A stretch of 7,785 nt of DNA from an uncultured Clostridia bacterium (GTDB taxonomy: Bacteria > Bacillota > Clostridia > Monoglobales > Monoglobaceae): assembly GCA_945878965.1 (NCBI GenBank), contig CAMCUJ010000061.1, positions 1 to 7,785 of the forward strand, written 5' to 3'. Positions 1-7,194 of this stretch are shown here, in pieces; position 1 is the stretch's first letter; every line of letters begins with the position of its first letter. A program made the position numbers and the translations under genes. The notes under the pieces are model-generated. The model did no database searches. It saw only the letters and a list, made by a program, of their open reading frames with translations, and was not told the origin of the DNA.

Positions 1-569
1 GTTTCGTAGGTTTTGAGTAAATCAAGCGCTATCTGTTTTCTTGTGGTACGCAGATTCATAGCCTGACGTTCAATATATCTGTGAGCCTGAGGCTCAGTCA
101 TATTCAGATACTGAATAAGTACACATTTCGCTCTGTCTACTATTCTGATTTCCTCAATTTTATTCTGAAGCTTGATATTCTCGCTCTGAAGTCCGAGAAG
201 TCGTCTGCGCGCCGCATTCGCAAGCTTTACCGACTGAAATAAGCTGTATCTGTTAAAGGGCTTAGGAAGCACCAGAACTCCGTAGTCCTCCACACGTGCG
301 GCTACATCGTCTGCCATTTCATTTTTAACTATTATTATAACTCCCGAGCTGCATTCCTCTGCTATATATATCGAAAGGTCATGCCCGAATTCATCTGTAA
401 GCGGTGCATTTATAATAACTAAATCATAATCGTTCTCGGCAAGCAGTCTGCGTGCTTCGCTTCCGCTTTGCAGACAGTTTGTTTCAATGACACCAAAATC
501 CGACTTCAAAAAACCGATTAACGTGTCCCTTCCCTTTTCAGTTCCTGATACCAAAAGCACATTATTCAT
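1..569 (-). CDS. ANTAR-domain RNA-binding regulator with degenerate receiver (3' end outside window)
   Basis: I translated this gene directly from the ATG at 569-567. It stays open for 189 codons to the window edge, so only the C-terminal tip is missing. Residues 1-115 look like a CheY-type receiver (hydrophobic VLLV start, DLVII strand, LPKPF near residue 103). Residues about 117-145 form a charged, probably coiled-coil linker. Residues about 142-189 match an ANTAR domain (VDRAKCVL, then QAHRYIERQAM, then RKQIALDLL). ANTAR proteins bind paired RNA stem-loops and prevent transcription termination. The receiver seems inactive for phosphorylation: Asn54 stands where the acceptor Asp is expected, and the N-terminal acidic pair is missing, although Lys103 is kept. 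The gene lies 46 bp after glnA with no visible terminator between them, so co-transcription is likely. The RBS is weak (GGTGA about 7 nt upstream). A nitrogen-control role is inferred from context. Confidence 0.9.
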   Translation of the reverse strand, partial: MNNVLLVSGTEKGRDTLIGFLKSDFGVIETNCLQSGSEARRLLAENDYDLVIINAPLTDEFGHDLSIYIAEECSSGVIIIVKNEMADDVAARVEDYGVLVLPKPFNRYSLFQSVKLANAARRRLLGLQSENIKLQNKIEEIRIVDRAKCVLIQYLNMTEPQAHRYIERQAMNLRTTRKQIALDLLKTYE

Positions 570-615
570 TAAATCACCACTTTCATAGTTTGGATTTTGC
601 TTTTAAAGTAACAGC

Positions 616-1944
616 CTAAATTAACGGAAAGACTGCGTCATACTCAACAGCATTCTTATCGGCTAATGTTTCTGCATTCTTATACTGTTCCCACTCAAGG
701 CTCTTTTGTTCAATATATTTTTCAAGCAGAACCTTCGGCATAATACTTGACGTAAATTCACTGCCCTTAAGATATTCAAGAGCCTCTCCGAGATTATTCG
801 GAAGCTTTGTAAGCTCCTTGTCAAGATCCTCATCCGTCTTGTCCTTGCTGAACTTATACGGCTTTGAAAGCTCACTCTTCTTCTCAATGCCCTCAAGACC
901 TGCATAAAGTATAAGTGCAAAAGCAATATACGGATTACAAGACGGGTCCGGGGAACGAAGCTCCATCCTTGTATAATCACCCTTAACCGACGGAATCCTT
1001 ATAAGCGGCGACATATTATCATATGACCACGTAATATGTCCGGGTGCATCCTTTTGTCCAAGTCTTGTGTATGAATTGACTATAGGATTTAAAAACGCTG
1101 TAATATCAAGCATTCTGTTTATAACTCCGGCAATAAAGCTCTCCGCCTCCGGTGAATGTCCGATTTTCGCATTCTTAAATATATTAACCCCATTTTTCTC
1201 AAGGAAAATATTAATATGAAGTCCGCTTCCAAAAGCATTGTCAAGCGGTCTTGGCATAAAAGATGCAAAAAGTCCGTTACGCATTGCAACCGTTTTAACC
1301 ACATTCTTAAATGTACATAAATTATCCGCCGCAGTAAGAGCGTCACTGTTTTCAAAAACAATTTCATTCTGACCGGGTCCCTTTTCGTGGTGCGAGGTTT
1401 CGGGTATTATTCCCATCTGTTCAAGCGTAAGGCATATTTCACGTCTTACATTCTCGCCTCTGTCAAGAGGTGCAACATCTAAATATCCGGCTCTGTCATG
1501 CGGAATCTTAGTGCACTCACCGTTTTCGTCCTTAAGGAATAAATAAAACTCACACTCCGGACTAACCTGACAGGTATATCCCATTTTTTTAGCCTTTTCT
1601 ACCGCAAGCTCAAGCAAATAGCGGCAGTCCCCGTCAAACGCTCTGCCGTCGGGATGCTTTATCTCGCAATACAATCTCACCACTCGTCCCTGCTGAGGTC
1701 GCCACGGCAGTATCGAAAGAGTCCTTGGGTCGGGAAATAAATACAAGTCCGACTCCTCAATATTCATAAATCCGGTAACCTTTGATGCGTCAAACGCTAT
1801 TCCCTCACTAAACGCCTTTTCAAGCTGACTCGAAAGTATAGATATATTCTTAGGCGTTCCAAATATATCGCAAAACGCAAGCCTTACAAATTTAACATCA
1901 TTTTCGTTTACAAACTGTAAAACCTCACTTGCTGTATAGTCCAT
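616..1944 (-). CDS. glnA: Glutamine synthetase, type I (clostridial variant)
   Basis: This enzyme makes glutamine from glutamate, ammonia and ATP in the cytoplasm. It has 442 residues, the usual size for a Gram-positive GSI. Visible family signatures are the metal-binding SPECEFYLF (residues 128-136), SHHEKGPGQNEI (184-195) with Glu187 and Glu194, the GSGLHIN loop with His243, PLIRIP (313-318), and MELRSPDPSCNPY (327-339) with Arg330. The ammonium-site Asp52 is kept, but the usual DGSSI-type loop reads DASKV. Asn61 lies where Bacillus subtilis has Arg62, and Asp299 lies where a flap Glu is expected. I see no Tyr-adenylylation site motif. The ATG has a strong GGAGGTG site at 1953-1959. The gene follows the glutamate synthase cluster after 175 bp and precedes the ANTAR regulator, giving a GS-GOGAT set. 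Family assignment is secure; altered regulation is inference. Confidence 0.97.
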   Translation of the reverse strand: MDYTASEVLQFVNENDVKFVRLAFCDIFGTPKNISILSSQLEKAFSEGIAFDASKVTGFMNIEESDLYLFPDPRTLSILPWRPQQGRVVRLYCEIKHPDGRAFDGDCRYLLELAVEKAKKMGYTCQVSPECEFYLFLKDENGECTKIPHDRAGYLDVAPLDRGENVRREICLTLEQMGIIPETSHHEKGPGQNEIVFENSDALTAADNLCTFKNVVKTVAMRNGLFASFMPRPLDNAFGSGLHINIFLEKNGVNIFKNAKIGHSPEAESFIAGVINRMLDITAFLNPIVNSYTRLGQKDAPGHITWSYDNMSPLIRIPSVKGDYTRMELRSPDPSCNPYIAFALILYAGLEGIEKKSELSKPYKFSKDKTDEDLDKELTKLPNNLGEALEYLKGSEFTSSIMPKVLLEKYIEQKSLEWEQYKNAETLADKNAVEYDAVFPLI

Positions 1945-1996
1945 CTTTAAAGCACCTCCGCTTATTGATAATGTAAATTTTTCGCAAATAAATTAA

Positions 1997-2036
1997 TGCC
2001 GTAAAAATCATATAATTTATCGTGACAATTACGGCA
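1997..2036 (-). promoter_or_regulatory. Stem-loop in the glnA leader, possible attenuator
   Basis: TGCCGTAA at 1997-2004 pairs perfectly with TTACGGCA at 2029-2036, giving an 8-bp stem around a 24-nt AT-rich loop. In the minus-strand transcript it would form about 50 nt before the glnA start and is followed by a loosely U-rich stretch (TTAATTTATTT). That fits a weak terminator or attenuator that an antitermination protein could relieve. The tail is not a clean U-run and the loop is large, so termination is uncertain. Confidence 0.4.
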
Positions 2037-2068
2037 AAAATTTAGGCTTTTAAATATTTTATTTTTTT

Positions 2069-2097
2069 ATTCTATATATAAATATCATTCCATACAA
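2069..2097 (-). promoter_or_regulatory. Candidate sigma-A promoter for glnA
   Basis: Read on the minus strand, TTGTAT (2097-2092) and TAGAAT (2074-2069) are separated by exactly 17 bp. The -10 box has one mismatch to TATAAT and the -35 box keeps only TTG. Transcription would start near 2062 and give a leader of about 118 nt containing the 1997-2036 stem-loop. The region is very AT-rich, so a chance match is possible. glnA could also be read through from the upstream cluster, since no convincing terminator separates them. Confidence 0.4.
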
Positions 2098-2119
2098 TAA
2101 TTCTGAATTAATCAATACA

Positions 2120-2845
2120 TTAATTATGAGTATAAAGCTGTTTATAAGGATTTTTTGAATTTGCGGTAAGAACATAGAAATTACTTTTCATAATTTTATC
2201 CTTATCCAAAGAAAAATCATTGCAAAACTCCGAAATATACTCATCTATCTCCGCAAAATCAGAGCTTTCGGCCTTTCTGACTTCAACCTGCGGAGGAAGT
2301 CCGCAAGGCTCTTTCTCTGTTCTTAGGAATATCTTTCCGCCGTGCATACCGTTTCCGCAGAAATTACCGACAGGAAGTCTACCCTCGCTCTCAAGACCAA
2401 GAACCACAATATAGCCGCCTGCCTGATACTCACCAAGAAAGCTTCCGGCTTCTCCGCCTATTATAAGCACAGGAATTTTATGCTTAAACGCCTTCATATG
2501 AATTCCGGCTCTGTAGCCTGCATTGCCCTTTACAAAAATCTTTCCGCCTCGCATTGCATAGCCCGTTGCATCACCCGATGAGCCGTGAATACAAATCTTA
2601 CCCTTATTCATAGTATCTCCGGTTGCGTCCTGTGCATTTCCGTTAAGAATAATTTCCGCACCGTTAAGATAAGCTCCGAGTGCATTGCCCGGTGTTCCTT
2701 TTATGGTAATTTTCTTATCCGAAAGTCCGTCGCCGATATATCTTTGACCTATACAGTTATCTATAACTATTTCTTTATCCGAGGATTGTCTTATACTCTC
2801 ATTTAACGCCTTAAAGTGCATTAAACCTGCTGCTGTAATATTCAT
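2120..2845 (-). CDS. Stand-alone GXGXG (GltB C-terminal-like) subunit of split glutamate synthase
   Basis: This 241-residue protein matches the right-handed beta-helix found at the C-terminus of large GltB proteins and as a separate subunit in archaeal-type glutamate synthases. Turns of the repeat are visible as IKGTPGNALGAYL (48-60), LNGNAQDATGDTM (67-79), IHGSSGDATGYAM (86-98) and VKGNAGYRAGIHM (105-117), each ending with G-x-x-x-G. A Gly-rich stretch, IIGGEAGSFLGEY (128-140), follows, then a non-repetitive tail to residue 241. The domain is structural and is not expected to have its own catalytic centre. Its ATG overlaps the stop of the upstream FAD gene by four bases (ATGA), with a GGAGGGG site just before, so translation is probably coupled. 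The neighbouring GATase and FMN subunits supply the other GltB domains. FwdC/FmdC-type proteins share this fold, but no partners for that role are present here. Confidence 0.9.
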   Translation of the reverse strand: MNITAAGLMHFKALNESIRQSSDKEIVIDNCIGQRYIGDGLSDKKITIKGTPGNALGAYLNGAEIILNGNAQDATGDTMNKGKICIHGSSGDATGYAMRGGKIFVKGNAGYRAGIHMKAFKHKIPVLIIGGEAGSFLGEYQAGGYIVVLGLESEGRLPVGNFCGNGMHGGKIFLRTEKEPCGLPPQVEVRKAESSDFAEIDEYISEFCNDFSLDKDKIMKSNFYVLTANSKNPYKQLYTHN

Positions 2846-4074
2846 TCGCTAACCCCTCCTAAATCCTTTTTACGGCTTTTTAAAGAAAATGCCATAAGCT
2901 GTGGCTTCTCCTTTATAAGTTCAAAATCTATATCATCAAGACTGATTCTCTCACGTATCATTCTTGTGTAAATTCCGGCACGTTCAATATCTCCGATAAG
3001 AATATATCCCTTCAAAACGCCGTCCTTTGCAACAAGCTTTTTATACGAGTTTTCCGTACTCTTAACATATTCCTCGCCATCATAGCTTCCGGCAGTTATA
3101 ATATGAAGTCCGAAAAAGCCTATAGCATTCATCGGAATTGCCTTATTATATACCGCATCTCCGCCAGCCATATTAATTCCGGCACACTCACCCTGCATAT
3201 AAGCATTAGGAAGAAGTGCGAGTATTCTTTCCTGATTAACCGTAATATCATAGCTTTCGCTGCAGTCACCTGCCGCATATACATCCTCTAAGCTTGTTCG
3301 GCATCTTTCATCAGTCTTTATTCCGCGGTTCACTTCACCGCCGGCATCCTTGATAAGCTCAACATTAGGACGAACTCCGACCGCAACAACTACAATATCA
3401 TATTCAACCGTCTTTCCGCTCTTAAGCTCAGCGACCGAATTATTAAATTTAGCCACGCTGTCCGAAAGAATGAATTCAACACCATACTCCTCAATATGCT
3501 TTTTCATAATATCGGAACCGTCATTATCAAGAATACTCGGAAGTATTCTGTCTGCCAAATCAACTACAGTAATGCTCTTAACCTTATTCTGAATACCCTC
3601 AGCACACTTAAGACCGATAAGACCCGCTCCGACAATTAATACACGGCTTTCTTCATTTATAGCCGCATTTAATGCCTTGGCGTCATCAAGCGACATAAAT
3701 GTGAATTTGTTTTCAACACTGTCAAGTCCCTCCATAGGCGGTACAAACGGCTTTGAGCCTGTCGCATTAAGCAGCTTATCATAAGGAACCTTCTTTCCGC
3801 TTTCAAGATAAACAGTCTTTTTCTCAGCGTCAATCTTAGTAACGGTTTCACCAAGCATTGCGCATACGTTATTATCCTCATAAAAGCTGTCGGGTCTGTA
3901 TTTCATTCTCTCCTCATCTGTTTTTTCATAGATTAAATAAGAGATAAGAGGTCTTGAATATGTGTGGTATTTTTCATTTGAAATAATAGTAATACTGCCC
4001 TCTGTATCAACCTTTCTTATTCCCTCAACACAGCCGATGGCTGCCGCTGAGTTTCCTATTATTACATAATTCAT
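2842..4074 (-). CDS. FAD-dependent NAD(P)H oxidoreductase, probable electron-input subunit of glutamate synthase
   Basis: This is a 410-residue class I pyridine nucleotide-disulfide reductase-type flavoprotein, close in layout to rubredoxin or NirB-type reductases. The N-terminal FAD Rossmann motif is VIIGNSAAAIG (residues 4-14), followed by LLNATGSKP (101-109). The second, NAD(P)-binding Rossmann motif is VLIVGAGLIG (145-154), and the C-terminal FAD signature is VYAAGDCSE (265-273). There is no CxxxxC redox disulfide, so it should pass electrons on and is not a disulfide reductase. It starts 12 bp after the ferredoxin gene, with a GGAGGGG site at 4081-4087 that touches the ferredoxin stop codon, and it overlaps the GXGXG gene by four bases. 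The placement suggests it replaces GltD by feeding NAD(P)H electrons into the iron-sulfur subunits. Cofactor preference (NADH or NADPH) cannot be read with confidence. Confidence 0.88.
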   Translation of the reverse strand: MNYVIIGNSAAAIGCVEGIRKVDTEGSITIISNEKYHTYSRPLISYLIYEKTDEERMKYRPDSFYEDNNVCAMLGETVTKIDAEKKTVYLESGKKVPYDKLLNATGSKPFVPPMEGLDSVENKFTFMSLDDAKALNAAINEESRVLIVGAGLIGLKCAEGIQNKVKSITVVDLADRILPSILDNDGSDIMKKHIEEYGVEFILSDSVAKFNNSVAELKSGKTVEYDIVVVAVGVRPNVELIKDAGGEVNRGIKTDERCRTSLEDVYAAGDCSESYDITVNQERILALLPNAYMQGECAGINMAGGDAVYNKAIPMNAIGFFGLHIITAGSYDGEEYVKSTENSYKKLVAKDGVLKGYILIGDIERAGIYTRMIRERISLDDIDFELIKEKPQLMAFSLKSRKKDLGGVSE

Positions 4075-4086
4075 ATACTGCCCCTC

Positions 4087-4518
4087 CTATCTTTCCTCAA
4101 AAACTATGGCCCTGTTCGGACAACCCTCAACACACGCCGGAGTCTTATTTGAATTTTTGGTACAAAGCTCACATTTCTGTGCAACGCCATGACCGTCCTC
4201 CGTCGGCATAACCGCACCGAACGGACAGGCAAGAACGCAGGTGTAACAGCCAACGCATTTCTCATTATCTATACATATTACTCCGTCATTAACAGACAAA
4301 GCACCGGTAATACAGCTCTTTACGCAAATCGGGTCGTCACAGTGACGGCACGAAACCGCAAAATTTATTGAATTGTTTTCTTCTATTTTAATACGAGGGT
4401 TAATTTTTACGCCCTTAAGCTTAGTCATATCATCCAAATCCGAATTTGCAAACGCACAGTTATATTCGCAAAGGTGACAGCCAAGGCACCATTCCTCATT
4501 TACATATACACGCTTCAT
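4087..4518 (-). CDS. Four-cluster [4Fe-4S] ferredoxin-type electron transfer subunit
   Basis: This 143-residue soluble protein resembles the HycB/NrfC/DmsB iron-sulfur subunits. Sixteen cysteines form four sets: C11, C14, C17, C21; C57, C60, C65, C69; C88, C91, C94, C98; and C116, C119, C129, C133. In this family such sets hold four [4Fe-4S] clusters that act as a wire. Cys82 is outside the sets. There is no signal peptide, twin-arginine motif or membrane segment, which argues against a periplasmic reductase partner. It sits 56 bp after the FMN synthase gene and 12 bp before the FAD oxidoreductase, so a role linking FAD to the synthase is the natural reading. The start ATG has only a modest site (AGAAAGG about 12 nt upstream), so it may be translated less strongly than its neighbours. 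The exact partner is inferred from position. Confidence 0.9.
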   Translation of the reverse strand: MKRVYVNEEWCLGCHLCEYNCAFANSDLDDMTKLKGVKINPRIKIEENNSINFAVSCRHCDDPICVKSCITGALSVNDGVICIDNEKCVGCYTCVLACPFGAVMPTEDGHGVAQKCELCTKNSNKTPACVEGCPNRAIVFEER

Positions 4519-4574
4519 ATATAACCAAAACCTTTCTGCTCATATTTTTAATACTAATCTCAAATTTGTGAAGC

Positions 4575-6080
4575 TTATTCACCTGCGTGCTTAATTCCAA
4601 GTATGCTAAGCTCTCTGTCGGTAAGTCCGACACCTCGAAGCATAAGTCTGTTTCCCTTAAGAGCTTCAATCGAGTTAATACCCATTCCGCCCATCATCTC
4701 TTTAATCTCATGCTCCCACGCAGTAATTAAATTCACAAGTCTTTCGTATCCGATATCCGGATTCAATCTTTTTACAAGCTCAGGTCTTTGAGTTGCAATA
4801 CCCCAGTTACATTTGCCGCTGTGACAGTTTCTGCACAAATGACAGCCAAGAGCCAAAAGTGCGCTCGTAGCAATATAAACAGCGTCAGCACCAAGTGCAA
4901 TCGCCTTTACAATATCGGCACTGTTTCTGATAGAACCGCCGACAACAAGGGAAACATTACCTCGTATTCCCTCCTGTCTGAGTCTTTCGTCAACGCTCGC
5001 CAAAGCAAGCTCAATAGGAATACCCACATTATCTCTTATTCTTGTAGGTGCAGCACCCGTTCCGCCTCTGAAACCGTCAATCGCAATGATATCCGCTCCG
5101 CTTCGTGCAATACCGCTTGCAATAGCCGCTACATTATGAACCGCCGCAATCTTTACAATAATAGGCTTCTTATACTCTGTAGCCTCCTTGAGTGAGTCTA
5201 CAAGCTGTCTTAAATCCTCAATTGAATATATATCATGATGCGGTGCCGGTGAAATTGCATCGGAACCCTCCGGTATCATTCTTGTCTTTGAAATGTCTCC
5301 GACAATCTTAGTTCCCGGAAGATGTCCGCCTATGCCCGGCTTTGCACCTTGTCCCATTTTTATTTCAACAGCCGCACCTGCCTCCAAGTATTCCTTATGT
5401 ACTCCGAATCTTCCCGAAGCCACCTGAACTATGGTGTTTGGTCCGTACTGATAAAAGTCCTCGTGAAGTCCGCCTTCACCTGTGTTGTACATAATTCCAA
5501 GCTCCGTTGCCGCTCTTGCAAGACTGGCGTGAGCATTATAGCTTATCGAACCATATGACATCGCCGAAAACATTATAGGCACAGAAAGCTCAAGCTGCGG
5601 TGTCTGCTTCTTTATAATTTTTCCGTCGCTGTCCTTCTCTATATTCTTAGGCTTTTGTCCCAAGAAAACCTTAGTTTCCATAGGCTCTCTTAACGGGTCG
5701 ATTGACGGATTTGTTACCTGTGACGCATTTATAAGAATTTTGTCCCAGTAAATCGGCAAAGGCTTAGGATTACCCATTGATGAAAGCAATACGCCTCCGC
5801 TTCCCGCCTGTCTGTATACCTCACTTATTGTTTCTCCCGTCCAGTTGGCATTCTCCTTAAAAGTATGGTCGCTCTTTACTATTTTAAGCGCCCTTGTAGG
5901 ACAAAGTGATACGCAGCGGTGACAGTCCACACATTTGGAATTGTCACTGAGCATCATATCAAGCTCTTTATCATAAGAGTGTACCTCATTTGCACACTGT
6001 CTTTCACATACTCTGCAGCCTATACATTTTGTTGTATCTCTGACTACCTCGTAATCAGGATATAAGAAATTTATTGCCAT
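4575..6080 (-). CDS. gltB: Glutamate synthase FMN subunit with N-terminal double ferredoxin domain (archaeal type)
   Basis: This 501-residue subunit carries the glutamate-forming half of glutamate synthase: ammonia plus 2-oxoglutarate, reduced on FMN, gives glutamate. Residues 1-70 hold two [4Fe-4S] motifs (C19, C22, C25, C29 and C50, C53, C56, C60). The FMN-binding TIM barrel follows, with PIMFSAMSYGSIS (168-180), NTGEGG (199-204), KMGQGAKPGIGGHLPG (241-256), SPAPHHDIYSIEDL (277-290), IDGFRGGTGAAP (334-345) and VVGGSIRNSADIVKA (379-393). C413-x5-C419-x4-C424 matches the GltB 3Fe-4S spacing, with an extra Cys416 inside. The GATase and GXGXG domains fused in large GltB proteins are separate genes here. 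Its ATG overlaps the end of the amidotransferase gene by 10 bases, with a strong GGAGGTG at 6088-6094 inside that gene, indicating translational coupling. Confidence 0.95.
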   Translation of the reverse strand: MAINFLYPDYEVVRDTTKCIGCRVCERQCANEVHSYDKELDMMLSDNSKCVDCHRCVSLCPTRALKIVKSDHTFKENANWTGETISEVYRQAGSGGVLLSSMGNPKPLPIYWDKILINASQVTNPSIDPLREPMETKVFLGQKPKNIEKDSDGKIIKKQTPQLELSVPIMFSAMSYGSISYNAHASLARAATELGIMYNTGEGGLHEDFYQYGPNTIVQVASGRFGVHKEYLEAGAAVEIKMGQGAKPGIGGHLPGTKIVGDISKTRMIPEGSDAISPAPHHDIYSIEDLRQLVDSLKEATEYKKPIIVKIAAVHNVAAIASGIARSGADIIAIDGFRGGTGAAPTRIRDNVGIPIELALASVDERLRQEGIRGNVSLVVGGSIRNSADIVKAIALGADAVYIATSALLALGCHLCRNCHSGKCNWGIATQRPELVKRLNPDIGYERLVNLITAWEHEIKEMMGGMGINSIEALKGNRLMLRGVGLTDRELSILGIKHAGE

Positions 6081-7171
6081 TTGCCAGCACCTCCGTTTAA
6101 TGTCACTATAACAGGTTCTCCGCCCTTAGGAGCCCAAATTTTGTCAAGGTTTGGCTCTATAACCCTTATTGCACTTTCTTCGCTTGCAACATAGACCATA
6201 TCGTCCTTTTCACCAACCACCATCGAACGAAGCTTTAATCTGTCATTAAGTGCCATAATACCGCCCTCAAAGCCGAGTATTATAGAAAACGGTCCCGTAA
6301 TCAAAAGACTGCTGAATGCATTTCTAAGATATGTAAGCTTCTCTTTTTCTTCGGTTGGTTTATTATCTATTGTAGACCAGAACGGTGCGGCAACTACCGA
6401 CGCCATTTCTTCAAGCGTAAGCTTCTGCTTGCGAAGAAGGTAATCTGCGATATATGTTATAACCTCTGTATCTGTCTGGAGTGTACATTTGTAACCGAAC
6501 ATCTCTATATAACGTCTGTTTGCATCATAAGAAGAAATTTCACCGTTGTGAACTATTGAATAATCAAGCATCGCAAACGGATGAGCACCTCCCCACCAGC
6601 CCGGTGTATTGGTCGGATAACGTCCGTGTGCTGTCCAGCAGTAGCCTTCATATTCCTCAAGTCTGTAAAACTCGCCGACGTCCTCAGGATATCCCACAGC
6701 CTTAAATGCTCCCATATTCTTTCCGCAGGAGAACACATACGCTCCATTTATGGTCGTATTTATTCGGATTACCGAACGAACAACAAATTCCTTTTCGTCA
6801 AGCTGACTCTCTGCAAGCTTGGTCGGAAGCGGAGTAACAAAGTATCTCCATATAAGCGGTTCATCGGTTATTGACGCAACCTTTCTTGTAGGTATTTTGG
6901 AAAGGTTAATTATATCAAAATGTCTTTCTAAAAATTTCTCGCAGTCCTGCTTTGCATTATTGTCATCATAGAACATATGAAATGCATAGTAGTCTTTATA
7001 CTGCGGATAAATTCCATATCCTGCAAAACCGCCTCCCAGTCCGTTTGAACGGTCGTGCATTACTGCAATTGACTGTATAATACTCTCGCCGTTTATCGCT
7101 TTTCCGCTCTTAGAAAATATTCCGGATATAGCACAGCCTGACGGTATTCTTATTTCTCCTTCTCTTTGCAT
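6071..7171 (-). CDS. Class II glutamine amidotransferase subunit of split glutamate synthase
   Basis: This protein releases ammonia from glutamine for the FMN subunit encoded next to it. Its 366 residues show the Ntn-type amidotransferase pattern: candidate nucleophile Cys13 in SGCAISGIFS, Arg184 in AHGRYPTNTPGW (181-192), HPF (197-199), HNGEI (208-212) and TDTEV (233-237). The region between about 55 and 175 is longer than in minimal domains. Class II enzymes need the Cys at the mature N-terminus, so the first 12 residues are probably a cleaved propeptide. I chose the ATG at 7171-7169. The open frame extends to a TTG at 7198, but that start would put the AGGAGG site (7183-7188) inside the coding region and overlap the leader hairpin. 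It is the first gene of the cluster, directly behind the promoter at 7301-7329, and its stop overlaps the next gene by 10 bases. Confidence 0.93.
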   Translation of the reverse strand: MQREGEIRIPSGCAISGIFSKSGKAINGESIIQSIAVMHDRSNGLGGGFAGYGIYPQYKDYYAFHMFYDDNNAKQDCEKFLERHFDIINLSKIPTRKVASITDEPLIWRYFVTPLPTKLAESQLDEKEFVVRSVIRINTTINGAYVFSCGKNMGAFKAVGYPEDVGEFYRLEEYEGYCWTAHGRYPTNTPGWWGGAHPFAMLDYSIVHNGEISSYDANRRYIEMFGYKCTLQTDTEVITYIADYLLRKQKLTLEEMASVVAAPFWSTIDNKPTEEKEKLTYLRNAFSSLLITGPFSIILGFEGGIMALNDRLKLRSMVVGEKDDMVYVASEESAIRVIEPNLDKIWAPKGGEPVIVTLNGGAGKWQ

Positions 7172-7182
7172 AGCCTTTCTAA

Positions 7183-7188
7183 CCTCCT
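7183..7188 (-). promoter_or_regulatory. Ribosome binding site that fixes the amidotransferase start
   Basis: AGGAGG on the minus strand lies 11 nt before the ATG at 7171. It rules against the longer open frame from TTG at 7198, which would have this site within the coding sequence. It begins only 6 nt after the base of the leader hairpin, so folding of the leader could influence ribosome access as well as transcription. Confidence 0.8.
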
Positions 7189-7194
7189 GAAATA

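Noticed and set aside
663..1367. Minus-strand out-of-frame open frames inside glnA (663-980 and 1119-1367)
   Set aside because: Both overlap glnA in another frame and give Arg/Leu-rich translations without family signatures.
2842..4074. Nitrite reductase NirB or rubredoxin reductase
   Set aside because: The flavoprotein fold matches, but there is no sirohaem/ferredoxin reductase C-terminal extension and no rubredoxin or nitrite gene nearby; context favours glutamate synthase electron input.
4087..4518. Electron subunit of a molybdenum oxidoreductase or formate hydrogenlyase
   Set aside because: The sequence family includes such subunits, but no molybdopterin catalytic subunit, hydrogenase or membrane anchor is nearby, while glutamate synthase genes flank it on both sides.
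2220..5558. Plus-strand open frames of 60-135 codons, the longest at 4788-5195
   Set aside because: They lie antisense inside strongly conserved minus-strand genes, show no recognisable domain or ribosome binding site, and have low-complexity Ser/Thr/Arg-rich composition typical of reverse-strand shadows.
6481..6874. Plus-strand open frames opposite the amidotransferase gene
   Set aside because: They are antisense to the conserved HNGEI and TDTEV region of a confident gene and show no initiation signals.
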